A DNA stretch of 18,353 bases from Actinomycetota bacterium (lineage in GTDB: Bacteria; Actinomycetota; Actinomycetes; Mycobacteriales; Micromonosporaceae), in contig VAXX01000096.1 in assembly GCA_005885115.1 (NCBI GenBank), forward strand, positions 1-18,353, in the 5' to 3' direction. The notes under the pieces were generated by a model, which was not told where the DNA came from, did no database searches, and saw only the letters and a list, made by a program, of their open reading frames with translations. The position numbers and the translations under genes were made by a program. This document shows positions 1 through 6,554 of the stretch, one piece after another. Position 1 is the first letter of the stretch. Each line of letters opens with the position of its first letter.

Positions 1-1261
1 CGACCAGGAGCAGGCCGATCTGCCCGTTGCCGGGGCGCCCCTCGAGCAACTCGGCGCCGACCTGGTAGAGCTGGCGGCGGTTTGCGAGGCCGGTGAGCGG
101 GTCGTGGGTGGCGGCGTGCTCGTGCTCGGCGGCCAGCCGTTCGGACTCGGCGAACGCGACGGCGTTGCGGATCGCGGTACACAGGGCCGCCGCGAAGGTA
201 CGCAGGGTGAAGTGCTCCCGTTCGGTCAGCGTCACCTTGCCGAAGAACCGCAGCCGGAGCGCGCCGACGCCGGAGCTGCCGTCGTGGCTCTCCAGCGGTA
301 TCTCCATGACCTGACCGGCGCGTACCGGCGCACCGGCCTGTACCCCGTCGTACTTGACGATGCCGGCATCGCCCCGGACCAGCCGGTCAGGTACCGCCGG
401 GACGGTGACGTGTACCTCCACCTCGTCGGCCGAGAACAGCTCGGCCGCCCGGCGTACCGCGGAGACGAGCACGCTGTCCAGGTCCACCTCGTTGAGTTCG
501 TCGGTGGTCTGGGCGAGCTTCTGCCAGGCGGCGCGCTCGGCCCGGGCGCGCAGTTGGTTGGCGGAGGCGATCTGGAGGAAGATCATGATCAGCGGCGCCA
601 GGAGTACCAGGGTCGGCTGCCGGGTCAGCCCGTAGATCGCGCCGATCGCCAGCAGCAGACGCAGCAGGGTGCCCCCCACGCGTACGTCGACGTTGCTGCG
701 GAACAGCTTCCCGACCGGGGTACGGGTGGCCAGCGCGATGACCGGGATCGCGAGCAGCTCGTCGACTGCGACGAGGGTACCGGCGGCGGCGAGCAGGGCC
801 CAGAGATGGAACCGGTGCGGGTCGCCGAGGAACGGACCGACCAGCCCGAGCGGCCGGGCGACCAGGACCGCGCACCCGATCACCGCCACGTCCTTGGCGG
901 CGTTGAAGGCCACCTTGATCGGCGGCGTCTTGCGGGCCAGCTTGACCGAGACCACCACGACGCCGGTGGCCAGCACCAGCCAGTGGCCCGGCAACAGCAT
1001 GAGCCCGAGCATCATGACCGTCTCGGACATCATCATCTGGTGCTGGCTGGACTTGATGCGCACCTCGAGGACGAGGGTGTTCGCCAGCGTGAGCATCACC
1101 GCGAAGCAGCCGAGCCAGAGCCAGGACGGCGGCTGCGCCCAGGTGCCGGTACCGACCAGGTTCCACACGGACCAGCTGAGGAACCCGGCGCCGATCACGA
1201 CGACGAGACCGACGGTCTGATGCAACCGCCGGTCGGTCTCGTCGGTGCCCACGCGTTCCAT
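1..1261 (-). CDS. Membrane-anchored GAF-GGDEF diguanylate cyclase (partial, C-terminus off the left edge)
   Basis: Probable diguanylate cyclase, making cyclic di-GMP from two GTP at the inner face of the membrane. The visible 420 residues begin with a multi-span membrane domain (hydrophobic stretches near residues 17-33, 47-66, 81-106, 124-141, 153-176 and 198-232). A charged helix (about 237-262) leads into a GAF-like sensor region (about 262-372). The start of a GGDEF domain follows, with the diagnostic HDPLTGLANRR at residues 386-396. The window ends before the GGDEF signature itself, so activity and a possible EAL domain cannot be judged. The ATG at 1261 is the only usable start: an in-frame TAG lies 30 bases upstream with no ATG, GTG or TTG between. 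It is transcribed divergently from moaC. The domain call is sure; the sensed signal is unknown. Confidence 0.85.
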   Translation of the reverse strand, partial: MERVGTDETDRRLHQTVGLVVVIGAGFLSWSVWNLVGTGTWAQPPSWLWLGCFAVMLTLANTLVLEVRIKSSQHQMMMSETVMMLGLMLLPGHWLVLATGVVVVSVKLARKTPPIKVAFNAAKDVAVIGCAVLVARPLGLVGPFLGDPHRFHLWALLAAAGTLVAVDELLAIPVIALATRTPVGKLFRSNVDVRVGGTLLRLLLAIGAIYGLTRQPTLVLLAPLIMIFLQIASANQLRARAERAAWQKLAQTTDELNEVDLDSVLVSAVRRAAELFSADEVEVHVTVPAVPDRLVRGDAGIVKYDGVQAGAPVRAGQVMEIPLESHDGSSGVGALRLRFFGKVTLTEREHFTLRTFAAALCTAIRNAVAFAESERLAAEHEHAATHDPLTGLANRRQLYQVGAELLEGRPGNGQIGLLLV

Positions 1262-1297
1262 CGCGTCCGTCCGGAGTGGCGGATGGTCTACGCAGCC

Positions 1298-1327
1298 AGC
1301 CTAGGGGGTGAAATCGCGTTCGGACAA
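1298..1327 (-). promoter_or_regulatory. Putative promoter of the diguanylate cyclase gene
   Basis: On the minus strand, TTGTCC (1327-1322) and TAGGCT (1303-1298) are separated by 18 bases, a fair match to a housekeeping actinobacterial promoter. Transcription would start near 1291, leaving a leader of about 30 bases before the ATG at 1261. The same TAGGCT hexamer appears before moaC and moeA. Confidence 0.4.
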
Positions 1328-1735
1328 TTCCCTACCGACAGTAGGGGTGGATCTGGTCAGCCCCAGCCGTTGCTCTTCTTCATGGCCCTCTCCCCTCTCT
1401 CCCGACCCAACAGGAGAAAGCGTAAGGCAAGGAACAGAATTTGCATATAGAAAATTGTAACCTATTTCAGGATATGCGAAGGACGACCGAGATGACCACT
1501 TTATGTAAGTAAGTGATTGCGGTCCGCATGCCTGCTGACCAGGCAGAACGCCAGGAAAACGACAATTCTCGCGAATTCCGCGCGGCATCGCGGGAGGAGC
1601 TCTCCCCGGGATTCGATATGCGCGTATGACCCCTGCATGTGGTCTCCCTCGCGGTGAGGAGCCCGCCCTTACGGTACGCGTAAATAACCGGTGCAACGCA
1701 GTTCCTCCCGTGGGGCCGACGATCAAGGTGCGGTC
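1328..1735. other. Intergenic region with several hairpins; no convincing full-length gene
   Basis: This is the bulk of the only gene-free stretch over 300 bases. It is AT-richer than its surroundings, especially about 1430-1520. Inverted repeats seen: CCCTAC/GTAGGG (1330-1346), TGCCTG/CAGGCA (1529-1545), AATTC/GAATT (1564-1577), CCGCG/CGCGG (1578-1593), GGGAG/CTCCC (1592-1606) and CCTC/GAGG near 1644-1656. None has a run of T after it, so none is a classical terminator. A TACAAT hexamer on the minus strand (1459-1454) is a further -10 candidate. No known riboswitch was recognised. Confidence 0.4.
1357..1383 (-). other. Possible 8-codon ORF with strong ribosome binding site
   Basis: On the minus strand an ATG at 1383 is preceded by a purine-rich stretch (GGGGAGAGGGCC) and opens an 8-residue reading frame, MKKSNGWG, ending in TGA at 1357. 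It lies upstream of the diguanylate cyclase promoter candidate and downstream of the minus-strand TACAAT. It could be a leader peptide or chance. The only support is the binding site and the lysine-rich start. Confidence 0.2.
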
Positions 1736-1751
1736 CGGTTCCCGGGAACCG
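1736..1751. promoter_or_regulatory. 16-base perfect palindrome, candidate operator of the moaC operon
   Basis: CGGTTCCCGGGAACCG is perfectly self-complementary and ends one base before the TAGGCT -10 hexamer at 1752. A protein bound here would block the -35/-10 spacer, the usual position of a repressor site. The binding protein is unknown. No second copy was seen at the other Moco promoters of the window. Confidence 0.45.
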
Positions 1752-1764
1752 TAGGCTGCTAAAC
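1752..1764 (+). promoter_or_regulatory. Putative leaderless promoter of moaC
   Basis: TAGGCT (1752-1757) sits so that transcription would begin at or next to the GTG start codon at 1765. No Shine-Dalgarno sequence lies in front of that codon. Leaderless mRNAs with TANNNT at this distance are common in Actinobacteria. No clear -35 hexamer is seen; the upstream position is taken up by the palindrome. Confidence 0.45.
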
Positions 1765-2244
1765 GTGCCGCAGAGACCACTGACCCACGTCGACGAGACC
1801 GGCGCCGCCCGGATGGTGGACGTCTCGGCGAAGGACATCTCGGTACGGCGAGCGGTCGCGGCCGGGGAGGTGCGCACCACGCCCGAGGTGATCGAGTTGC
1901 TGCGGGCCGGTGCGCTGCCCAAGGGCGACGCGCTCGCCGTGGCCCGGATCGCTGGGATCATGGGCGCCAAACGCACACCGGATCTGGTACCGCTGTGCCA
2001 CCCGATCGCCCTGCACGCGGTCACCGTGGACCTGACGCTGGCGGCGGCGAGCGTCCAGATTGAGGTCAGCGCGAAGACCGCCGACCGCACCGGGGTGGAG
2101 ATGGAGGCCCTGACCGCCGTGGCCGCCGCCGGGCTCGCCCTGATCGACATGATCAAGGCCGTGGATCCCGCCGCCACGATCGAAGGGGTACGGGTGCTCC
2201 GCAAGGAAGGCGGAAAGACCGGCCCATGGACAAGGCCCTCGTGA
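1765..2244 (+). CDS. moaC: Cyclic pyranopterin monophosphate synthase MoaC
   Basis: Second enzyme of molybdenum cofactor synthesis. It converts the 3',8-cyclo-GTP product of MoaA into cyclic pyranopterin monophosphate in the cytoplasm. The 159 residues cover the whole family length. Hallmarks in order: LTHVDETGAARMVDV near the N-terminus, KGDALAVARIAGIMGAK (53-69), LCHPI (77-81), TGVEMEAL (109-116), LIDMIKAVD (126-134) and a KEGGKTG tail. K53, H79, E112, E114, D128 and K131 fit the known catalytic pattern. The GTG start appears leaderless. It is the first gene of the moaC-mog-moeA-moaE operon, and its stop overlaps the next start in GTGA. Confidence 0.96.
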   Translation: MPQRPLTHVDETGAARMVDVSAKDISVRRAVAAGEVRTTPEVIELLRAGALPKGDALAVARIAGIMGAKRTPDLVPLCHPIALHAVTVDLTLAAASVQIEVSAKTADRTGVEMEALTAVAAAGLALIDMIKAVDPAATIEGVRVLRKEGGKTGPWTRPS

Positions 2245-2726
2245 TCCGGGCGAGGGTGATCGTGGCCTCGAACCGGGCGGCTTCCGGGGTGTACGAGGAC
2301 ACCAGTGGGCCGCTCCTGGTTTCCGGGCTGCGGAAGCTGGGCTGCGCGGTGGACGAGCCCGTGGTGGTACCGGACGGGGAGCCGGTCGGGCAGGCGCTGC
2401 GCGAGGCCGTCGCCCAGGGGTACGACCTGGTCCTGACCTCCGGTGGCACCGGGATCACGCCGACCGACCGGACCCCGGACCTCACCCGTACCGTGCTCGA
2501 CTACGAGGTACCGGGGATCGCCGAGGCGATCCGGGCGCACAGCCGGGACCGGGTACCCACCTCCGCGCTGTCCCGGGCGGTGTCCGGCGTCGCCGGCCGT
2601 ACCCTCGTCGTCAACCTGCCCGGCTCCACCGGCGGAGCGAAGGACGGCCTGGCCGTGCTCGGGCCGATCCTCCCCCACGCCGTCGATCAGCTGCGCGGCG
2701 GCGACCACACTAGGCTGCAAGAGTGA
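2241..2726 (+). CDS. mog: MogA/MoaB-family molybdopterin adenylyltransferase
   Basis: Adenylates molybdopterin before molybdate insertion by MoeA. The MoCF fold is marked by TSGGTGITPTDRTPD, the substrate-binding SGGTG loop, and later by LPGSTGGAKDGLAVL. The length of about 161 residues is usual for MoaB/MogA proteins. I favour the GTG at 2241 because it gives a four-base GTGA overlap with the moaC stop, as at the next two junctions, and AAGG lies 5 bases upstream. An ATG at 2226, with GGAAAG upstream, would add five residues and is a real alternative. Sequence alone does not separate MogA from MoaB, so the symbol is a family-level call. Confidence 0.92.
   Translation: MIRARVIVASNRAASGVYEDTSGPLLVSGLRKLGCAVDEPVVVPDGEPVGQALREAVAQGYDLVLTSGGTGITPTDRTPDLTRTVLDYEVPGIAEAIRAHSRDRVPTSALSRAVSGVAGRTLVVNLPGSTGGAKDGLAVLGPILPHAVDQLRGGDHTRLQE
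2711..2722 (+). promoter_or_regulatory. Possible internal leaderless promoter before moeA
   Basis: TAGGCT (2711-2716) lies inside the last codons of mog and places a transcription start at the moeA GTG (2723). The hexamer and the two bases after it are the same as at moaC. It may let moeA-moaE be transcribed apart from moaC-mog, or may be chance in coding sequence. Confidence 0.3.
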
Positions 2727-3916
2727 CGTCTGCGACGACCACCGCGCTGTCCTGGGAGCTGGCCCGCGGCGCCGCGTACGAGGCCGGTGCCGCACTCCCC
2801 CGGCCGGTCACCGAGGTGCCGCTCGGGCAGGCCGACGGCGGTACGCTCGCCCAGCCGCTGCGAACCCGTACCGACCTGCCGGCGTTTCCGACCTCCAGTG
2901 TGGACGGTTGGGCCACCCGGGGACCGGCGCCGTGGCGGATCGTGGGTCGGGTGCTCGCCGGTACCCGCGCGGAACCGTTGACCGGGGCCGGTACCTGCGT
3001 CGAGATCGCCACCGGCGCGATGGTCCCGGACGGCACCGAGCAGATCGTCCGGGTGGAGGACTCGACGCGTACCCCTGACGGGGTGACCGGGCGGGCGCGG
3101 AGTGCCCGCGAGTGGCGCGAGGTCGGCGACGAGGCGCGGGCCGGTGAGGAGCTGGTCCCGGCCGGTACGCCGGTGACGCCGGGCCTGCTCGGGCTGGCCG
3201 CGTCCTGCGGGTACGACACGCTGGCGGTACGGCCGCCGGTGCGCTGCGCCGTCCTGGTGTTCGGCGACGAGCTGCTGACCCGGGGGCTACCGGGCGAGGG
3301 CCGGGTACGCGACTGCCTCGGTCCGTCCCTGCCGTCCTGGCTACGCCGGCTCGGTGCCCAGGTCACCGAGCCGATCGGGCCGGTCGAGGACACCCTGGAC
3401 GCGCACGTCGACGCCCTGCGGACCGCGATCGACCAGGGCGCGGAACTGGTCTGTACGACCGGCGGGACGATGCACGGTCCGGTCGACCATCTGCACCCCG
3501 CCCTCGCCGAGCTGGGCGCGGCGTACGTGGTGAACACCGTCGAGGTACGGCCGGGCTTCCCGATGCTGCTCGCCTCGGCGGGTACCACCGTGGTCGCCGG
3601 GCTGCCCGGGAACCCGCAGTCGGCGATCGTCGCGCTGGTGTCCCTCGTCGCGCCGGCGTTGGCCGGCCTGTCCGGTCGCCCGTTGCCGGAGCTGCCCCGG
3701 ATCCGCCTCGGTGCGGCGGTACCGGGTCGGGGCGGGTACACCCATCTGGCCCTGGTTGACCGGGCCGGCCGACCGGTACCCCACGTGGGTTCGGCGATGC
3801 TGCGGGGCCTGGCCGGGTCGGTGGGCTTCGCGGTGATTCCGCCGGGGCGGGACGGCGCGGAAGGGGACGAGGTGGCGCTCGTACCGCTGCCGTTGTTGCC
3901 GGGAGAACGGCCGTGA
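2723..3916 (+). CDS. moeA: MoeA-family molybdopterin molybdotransferase, divergent subtype
   Basis: Predicted to insert molybdate into adenylated molybdopterin. Recognised by FPTSSVDGWA (55-64), ATGAMVPDGTEQIVRVED (96-113), VFGDELL (179-185) and VAGLPGNPQSAIVAL (291-305); 397 residues is a normal length. Several active-site segments differ from classical MoeA. The SGG-SVGD-type loop reads TTGGTMHGPVDHLH (245-258). The PGKP lysine is replaced in VRPGFPM (275-281). The segment after the GDEL motif reads RDCLGPS rather than DSN-type. This resembles an actinobacterial subfamily as I recall it. Start GTG 2723 overlaps the mog stop by GTGA; the stop overlaps moaE the same way. A functional MoeA is likely but a paralogue with altered role is possible. 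Confidence 0.88.
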   Translation: MTSATTTALSWELARGAAYEAGAALPRPVTEVPLGQADGGTLAQPLRTRTDLPAFPTSSVDGWATRGPAPWRIVGRVLAGTRAEPLTGAGTCVEIATGAMVPDGTEQIVRVEDSTRTPDGVTGRARSAREWREVGDEARAGEELVPAGTPVTPGLLGLAASCGYDTLAVRPPVRCAVLVFGDELLTRGLPGEGRVRDCLGPSLPSWLRRLGAQVTEPIGPVEDTLDAHVDALRTAIDQGAELVCTTGGTMHGPVDHLHPALAELGAAYVVNTVEVRPGFPMLLASAGTTVVAGLPGNPQSAIVALVSLVAPALAGLSGRPLPELPRIRLGAAVPGRGGYTHLALVDRAGRPVPHVGSAMLRGLAGSVGFAVIPPGRDGAEGDEVALVPLPLLPGERP

Positions 3917-4329
3917 CCAGCCACGCGACGGTGACCACCGGCCCGCTCGATGTGGCCGCGCACGAGAAGGCGGTGGCCGACCCGCGGGCCGGCGCCGTCG
4001 TGGCGTTCCAGGGTGTGGTCCGGGACCACGACGACGGCCGCACCGTGACCCTGCTGGAGTACGAGGCGCACCCGAGCGCGGCTGAGGTGCTCGACGCGGT
4101 GGCCGCGGAGATCGCCGCGGACCCGGCGGTCTACGCCGTCGCGGTGTCGCACCGGGTGGGCCGGCTGGAGATCGGCGACGTCGCGCTGGTCGCCGCGGTG
4201 TCCACGGCACACCGGGCGGCCGGGTTCGCCATCTGTGCCCGCCTGGTCGACGAGGTCAAGTCACGGTTGCCGGTCTGGAAACGGCAGGTCTTCGCCGACG
4301 GTACCGAACAGTGGGTCAACTGCCCCTGA
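3913..4329 (+). CDS. moaE: Molybdopterin synthase catalytic subunit MoaE
   Basis: Large subunit of molybdopterin synthase, which with thiocarboxylated MoaD puts two sulfurs on cyclic pyranopterin monophosphate. The 138 residues carry the family hallmarks: AFQGVVRDHDDGR (31-43), LEYEAH (48-53), HRVGRLEIGD (80-89), STAHRAAGF (97-105) and the catalytic VDEVKSRLPVWKRQ (112-125), with lysines K116 and K123, ending in WVNCP. GGGAG seven bases before GTG 3913 is a strong ribosome binding site, and the start overlaps the moeA stop by GTGA. Its partner MoaD is encoded 7.4 kb away on the other strand. The 3' end overlaps the convergent GT87 gene by 14 bases. Confidence 0.96.
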   Translation: MTSHATVTTGPLDVAAHEKAVADPRAGAVVAFQGVVRDHDDGRTVTLLEYEAHPSAAEVLDAVAAEIAADPAVYAVAVSHRVGRLEIGDVALVAAVSTAHRAAGFAICARLVDEVKSRLPVWKRQVFADGTEQWVNCP

Positions 4330-5770
4330 CGCCCGCCAGGCGCGCCCGGGTGGACCGTCCGTAGAAGGCGGGGTCGGCGCCGGGCCGGCAGGGCAGCAGC
4401 GCGACCAGGGCGATGATGACCAGCGCGATCGAGTTCTCGGCGAGCGCCCCGAACAGGTGGTCGTGGTAGTGCGACATGGCCGGCAGCTTGTGCTCGTACT
4501 TCCAGATCGGCGAGATCACGAACAGCAGGTAGATGCCGACCGCGCCGGCCGCGTGCCGGACCCCGGCCAGCGCCGGGATGCCGATCGGGCCGCGGGCCCA
4601 CCGGCCGCGCGAGGTCAGCAGTACCCGGGCGGCGGCGCGGCGCCGCAGCGCGGTGTCGGCCAGCACGACCAGGGCCGGGATCAGGAACACCAGGTGGTGC
4701 GTCCAGGAGATCGGGCAGATCGCGTTGGCGGTCAGGCCGACCAGGGTGAACGCGGTCAGCTCGTCGCCCTCGGCGTGGGCGGTGCCGGCCCGGGACAGCC
4801 CGACGGCGAGGACGAGCATCGCGAACGCGAGCCAGATCAGGGTCGGTGTGGTCGGCGAGTCGTAGAGCCGGGCCAGCAGCCCGGCCAGCGACTGGTTGGC
4901 GGTGGCGTCGACCTCGCCGATCCGGTTGGTGTCCACCACGACCGAGGTGAAGTAGCTGGCCGACTCCCGGCCGGCGACCGCGAAGGTCAGCAGGGTGACG
5001 CCGAGGCTGGTCACGGCCGAGGTCACCGCCGCCCGCCACTGCCGGGTGACCAGGAAGTAGATGATGAACAGGCCGGGCGTCAGCTTGATCGCGGTGGCCA
5101 GGCCCACCCCGACGCCGGCCGTCGCGCCGCTGTGCCACAGCCGCAGCGCCCGACCCCTCAGCGTGGTCGGTTCGGGCTCGGGCTCGCGGTCCGGTCGGGC
5201 GGCGTTGGCGCGGTGGCGCAGCGCCCGGAAGTCGGCGTAGATCAGCAGCGCGAGCAGCAGGTTGACCTGGCCGAAGCCGAGCGTCTCGCGGACCGGCTCG
5301 GTGGCGGCGGCCAGCGGTACGGCCAGCGCGACGGCGAACCAGCGGGGCCAGCCGTACCGGTCGGCGATCGGGGTCAGCAGCCAGATCAGCAGGACGGTCA
5401 GGGCGGCCAGGCTCAGCACCGTGTTGACCCAGCCGGCGGCCAGGGTGGGCAGGATCGCCATCGGCGCCATCGCGAGCGCCGCGAACGGTGGGTACGTGAA
5501 CCCGAGTGTGGTGTTCGGGGCCACGAAGTCGTAGAGGTTGCCGCCGTGGGTCCACCAGACCATCGCGCCGTGGTAGATCTTCAGGTCGAAGAAGCTGTAC
5601 CGCCGCCCGAACGCGTCCACCGCCCAGATGGCGGCGAGGACTGCGCCGGCGACGATGCCGAGGCGGACCAGGGTCCAGCGACTGATCCGAAGATCACGGT
5701 CTTGCACGGAGCGGTGGTCCGGGGCCAGGCGGGGCCGTTCTGCGACGGTCGCCGGCATTGTTGTCGACAC
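4316..5770 (-). CDS. GT87-family (DUF2029) polyprenol-phosphate-mannose-dependent alpha-mannosyltransferase
   Basis: Multi-spanning GT-C-type glycosyltransferase of the family that adds alpha-1,2-mannose from polyprenyl-phosphate-mannose to lipoglycans outside the membrane in Actinobacteria. Its 484 residues include about ten hydrophobic helices. Family marks are FDLKIYHGAMVWW with the putative catalytic Asp after the first helix, LYDF, GFTYPPFAALAMAP, GFGQVNLLLALLI, AIKLTPGLF and ISWTHHLVFL. A loop rich in Glu and Pro (PDREPEPEPTT) interrupts the middle. The track start is GTG 5770; an ATG four codons inside (5758) is an alternative. The acceptor cannot be told. It is separated by about 200 bases from the DoxX gene, so it probably has its own promoter. 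Confidence 0.85.
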   Translation of the reverse strand: MSTTMPATVAERPRLAPDHRSVQDRDLRISRWTLVRLGIVAGAVLAAIWAVDAFGRRYSFFDLKIYHGAMVWWTHGGNLYDFVAPNTTLGFTYPPFAALAMAPMAILPTLAAGWVNTVLSLAALTVLLIWLLTPIADRYGWPRWFAVALAVPLAAATEPVRETLGFGQVNLLLALLIYADFRALRHRANAARPDREPEPEPTTLRGRALRLWHSGATAGVGVGLATAIKLTPGLFIIYFLVTRQWRAAVTSAVTSLGVTLLTFAVAGRESASYFTSVVVDTNRIGEVDATANQSLAGLLARLYDSPTTPTLIWLAFAMLVLAVGLSRAGTAHAEGDELTAFTLVGLTANAICPISWTHHLVFLIPALVVLADTALRRRAAARVLLTSRGRWARGPIGIPALAGVRHAAGAVGIYLLFVISPIWKYEHKLPAMSHYHDHLFGALAENSIALVIIALVALLPCRPGADPAFYGRSTRARLAGVRGS

Positions 5771-5812
5771 CCCCGAAACGCATCCACTGATCGGTTTTCA
5801 GCTTTGTGAAGG

Positions 5813-5818
5813 AGCCTA
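5813..5818 (-). promoter_or_regulatory. Possible -10 element of the GT87 gene
   Basis: TAGGCT on the minus strand lies 42 bases before the GTG start at 5770, in an AT-richer gap between genes. No convincing -35 hexamer stands 16-18 bases upstream, so this rests on the hexamer and its position only. Confidence 0.25.
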
Positions 5819-5925
5819 AACGCGGCTACCGAACAGCGCCGGACGCGTTACCCGAACGTGTCCGATCACACACTACTTCGAGATATTTCTTCCAGGTTAA
5901 TAAGAGCTGCCCCGAAGGGAGTGAT

Positions 5926-5946
5926 GTAGGAGTTACGTCCTGCTAC
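5926..5946. terminator. Weak hairpin after the DoxX gene
   Basis: GTAGGA and TCCTGCTAC can pair with one bulged base around a 6-base loop, 26 bases beyond the DoxX stop. There is no T tract. It could be a non-canonical terminator of the AAA-DoxX unit. The rest of the 200-base gap shows only AT-rich sequence. Confidence 0.2.
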
Positions 5947-5971
5947 TAAGACTCCGATCGATCAACGGAAC

Positions 5972-6514
5972 CTATCCTGGCAGGTGGCGGCCCAGCTCCG
6001 CGGCCCGGGCCGCGATCTTGACCTTCTGGCGGGTGTCCTTCGCGCCACGGCGTACCGCGCGGTCGGCGTCGTGTACGAGGCGCTGGGTCCGGTACCGCAG
6101 GCCCGGCCGGCCCTCGGTGTCCACGGCCGCCAGCAGCAGCCCGCCCATCAGCCCGAGGTTCTTCATGAAGTGGATCTGTTGCTGGGTCCGCTGCTGCGGG
6201 TCGTGGTGCTCCCAGAAGCGGTGCCCGGCCAGCGTGGTCGGCACGAGCGAGGCGGCCAGGGCCGCTGCGGCCGGCCGGCGCAGGCCGGTCATCAGGAGCA
6301 GGCCGCCGACGAACTGGACGGCCCCGTTGAGCTGGACGAGGCTCCGGGCGTCCGAGGGAGCCCGCTTGTGTACCTTGGCCAGCTTCGGTCCGATCCGGTC
6401 GGCGATCGGCCGGGCGTTGGCTACCAACCGATCGGGATTGGTCAGCGCCTTGGCGCCACTGGCCACGAAGATGCCCGCGAGCATGGCGCGGGCGGCCGTA
6501 CGCACCGGTCTCAT
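5972..6514 (-). CDS. DoxX-family membrane protein
   Basis: Small integral membrane protein of 180 residues. The N-terminal AARAMLAGIFVASGAKALTNP is typical of DoxX proteins (first helix, then a Gly-rich turn). It is followed by VQLNGAVQFVGGLLLMTGLRRPAAAALAASLVPTT in shorter hydrophobic pieces, and then FMKNLGLMGGLLLAAVD. The last 45 residues form a basic cytoplasmic tail (RRGAKDTRQKVKIAARAAELGRH). The biochemical role of this family is not settled. GGAGG stands one base before ATG 6514, too close for good initiation. GTG 6505 has better spacing (10 bases) and may be the true start. It follows the AAA ATPase by 40 bases and may share its transcript. Confidence 0.8.
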   Translation of the reverse strand: MRPVRTAARAMLAGIFVASGAKALTNPDRLVANARPIADRIGPKLAKVHKRAPSDARSLVQLNGAVQFVGGLLLMTGLRRPAAAALAASLVPTTLAGHRFWEHHDPQQRTQQQIHFMKNLGLMGGLLLAAVDTEGRPGLRYRTQRLVHDADRAVRRGAKDTRQKVKIAARAAELGRHLPG

Positions 6515-6554
6515 GCCTCCGTTCTACTCCGCATCGCGGGGGCGCGCACGGCGA

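Noticed and set aside
104..1450. Long open frame on the plus strand over the diguanylate cyclase
   Set aside because: It encodes a repetitive Gln/Arg/Gly-rich protein with no domain; the minus strand reads a coherent membrane-GAF-GGDEF protein.
1460..1764. Molybdenum cofactor riboswitch before moaC
   Set aside because: Hairpins exist, but I could not match the known Moco motif, and the moaC start looks leaderless.
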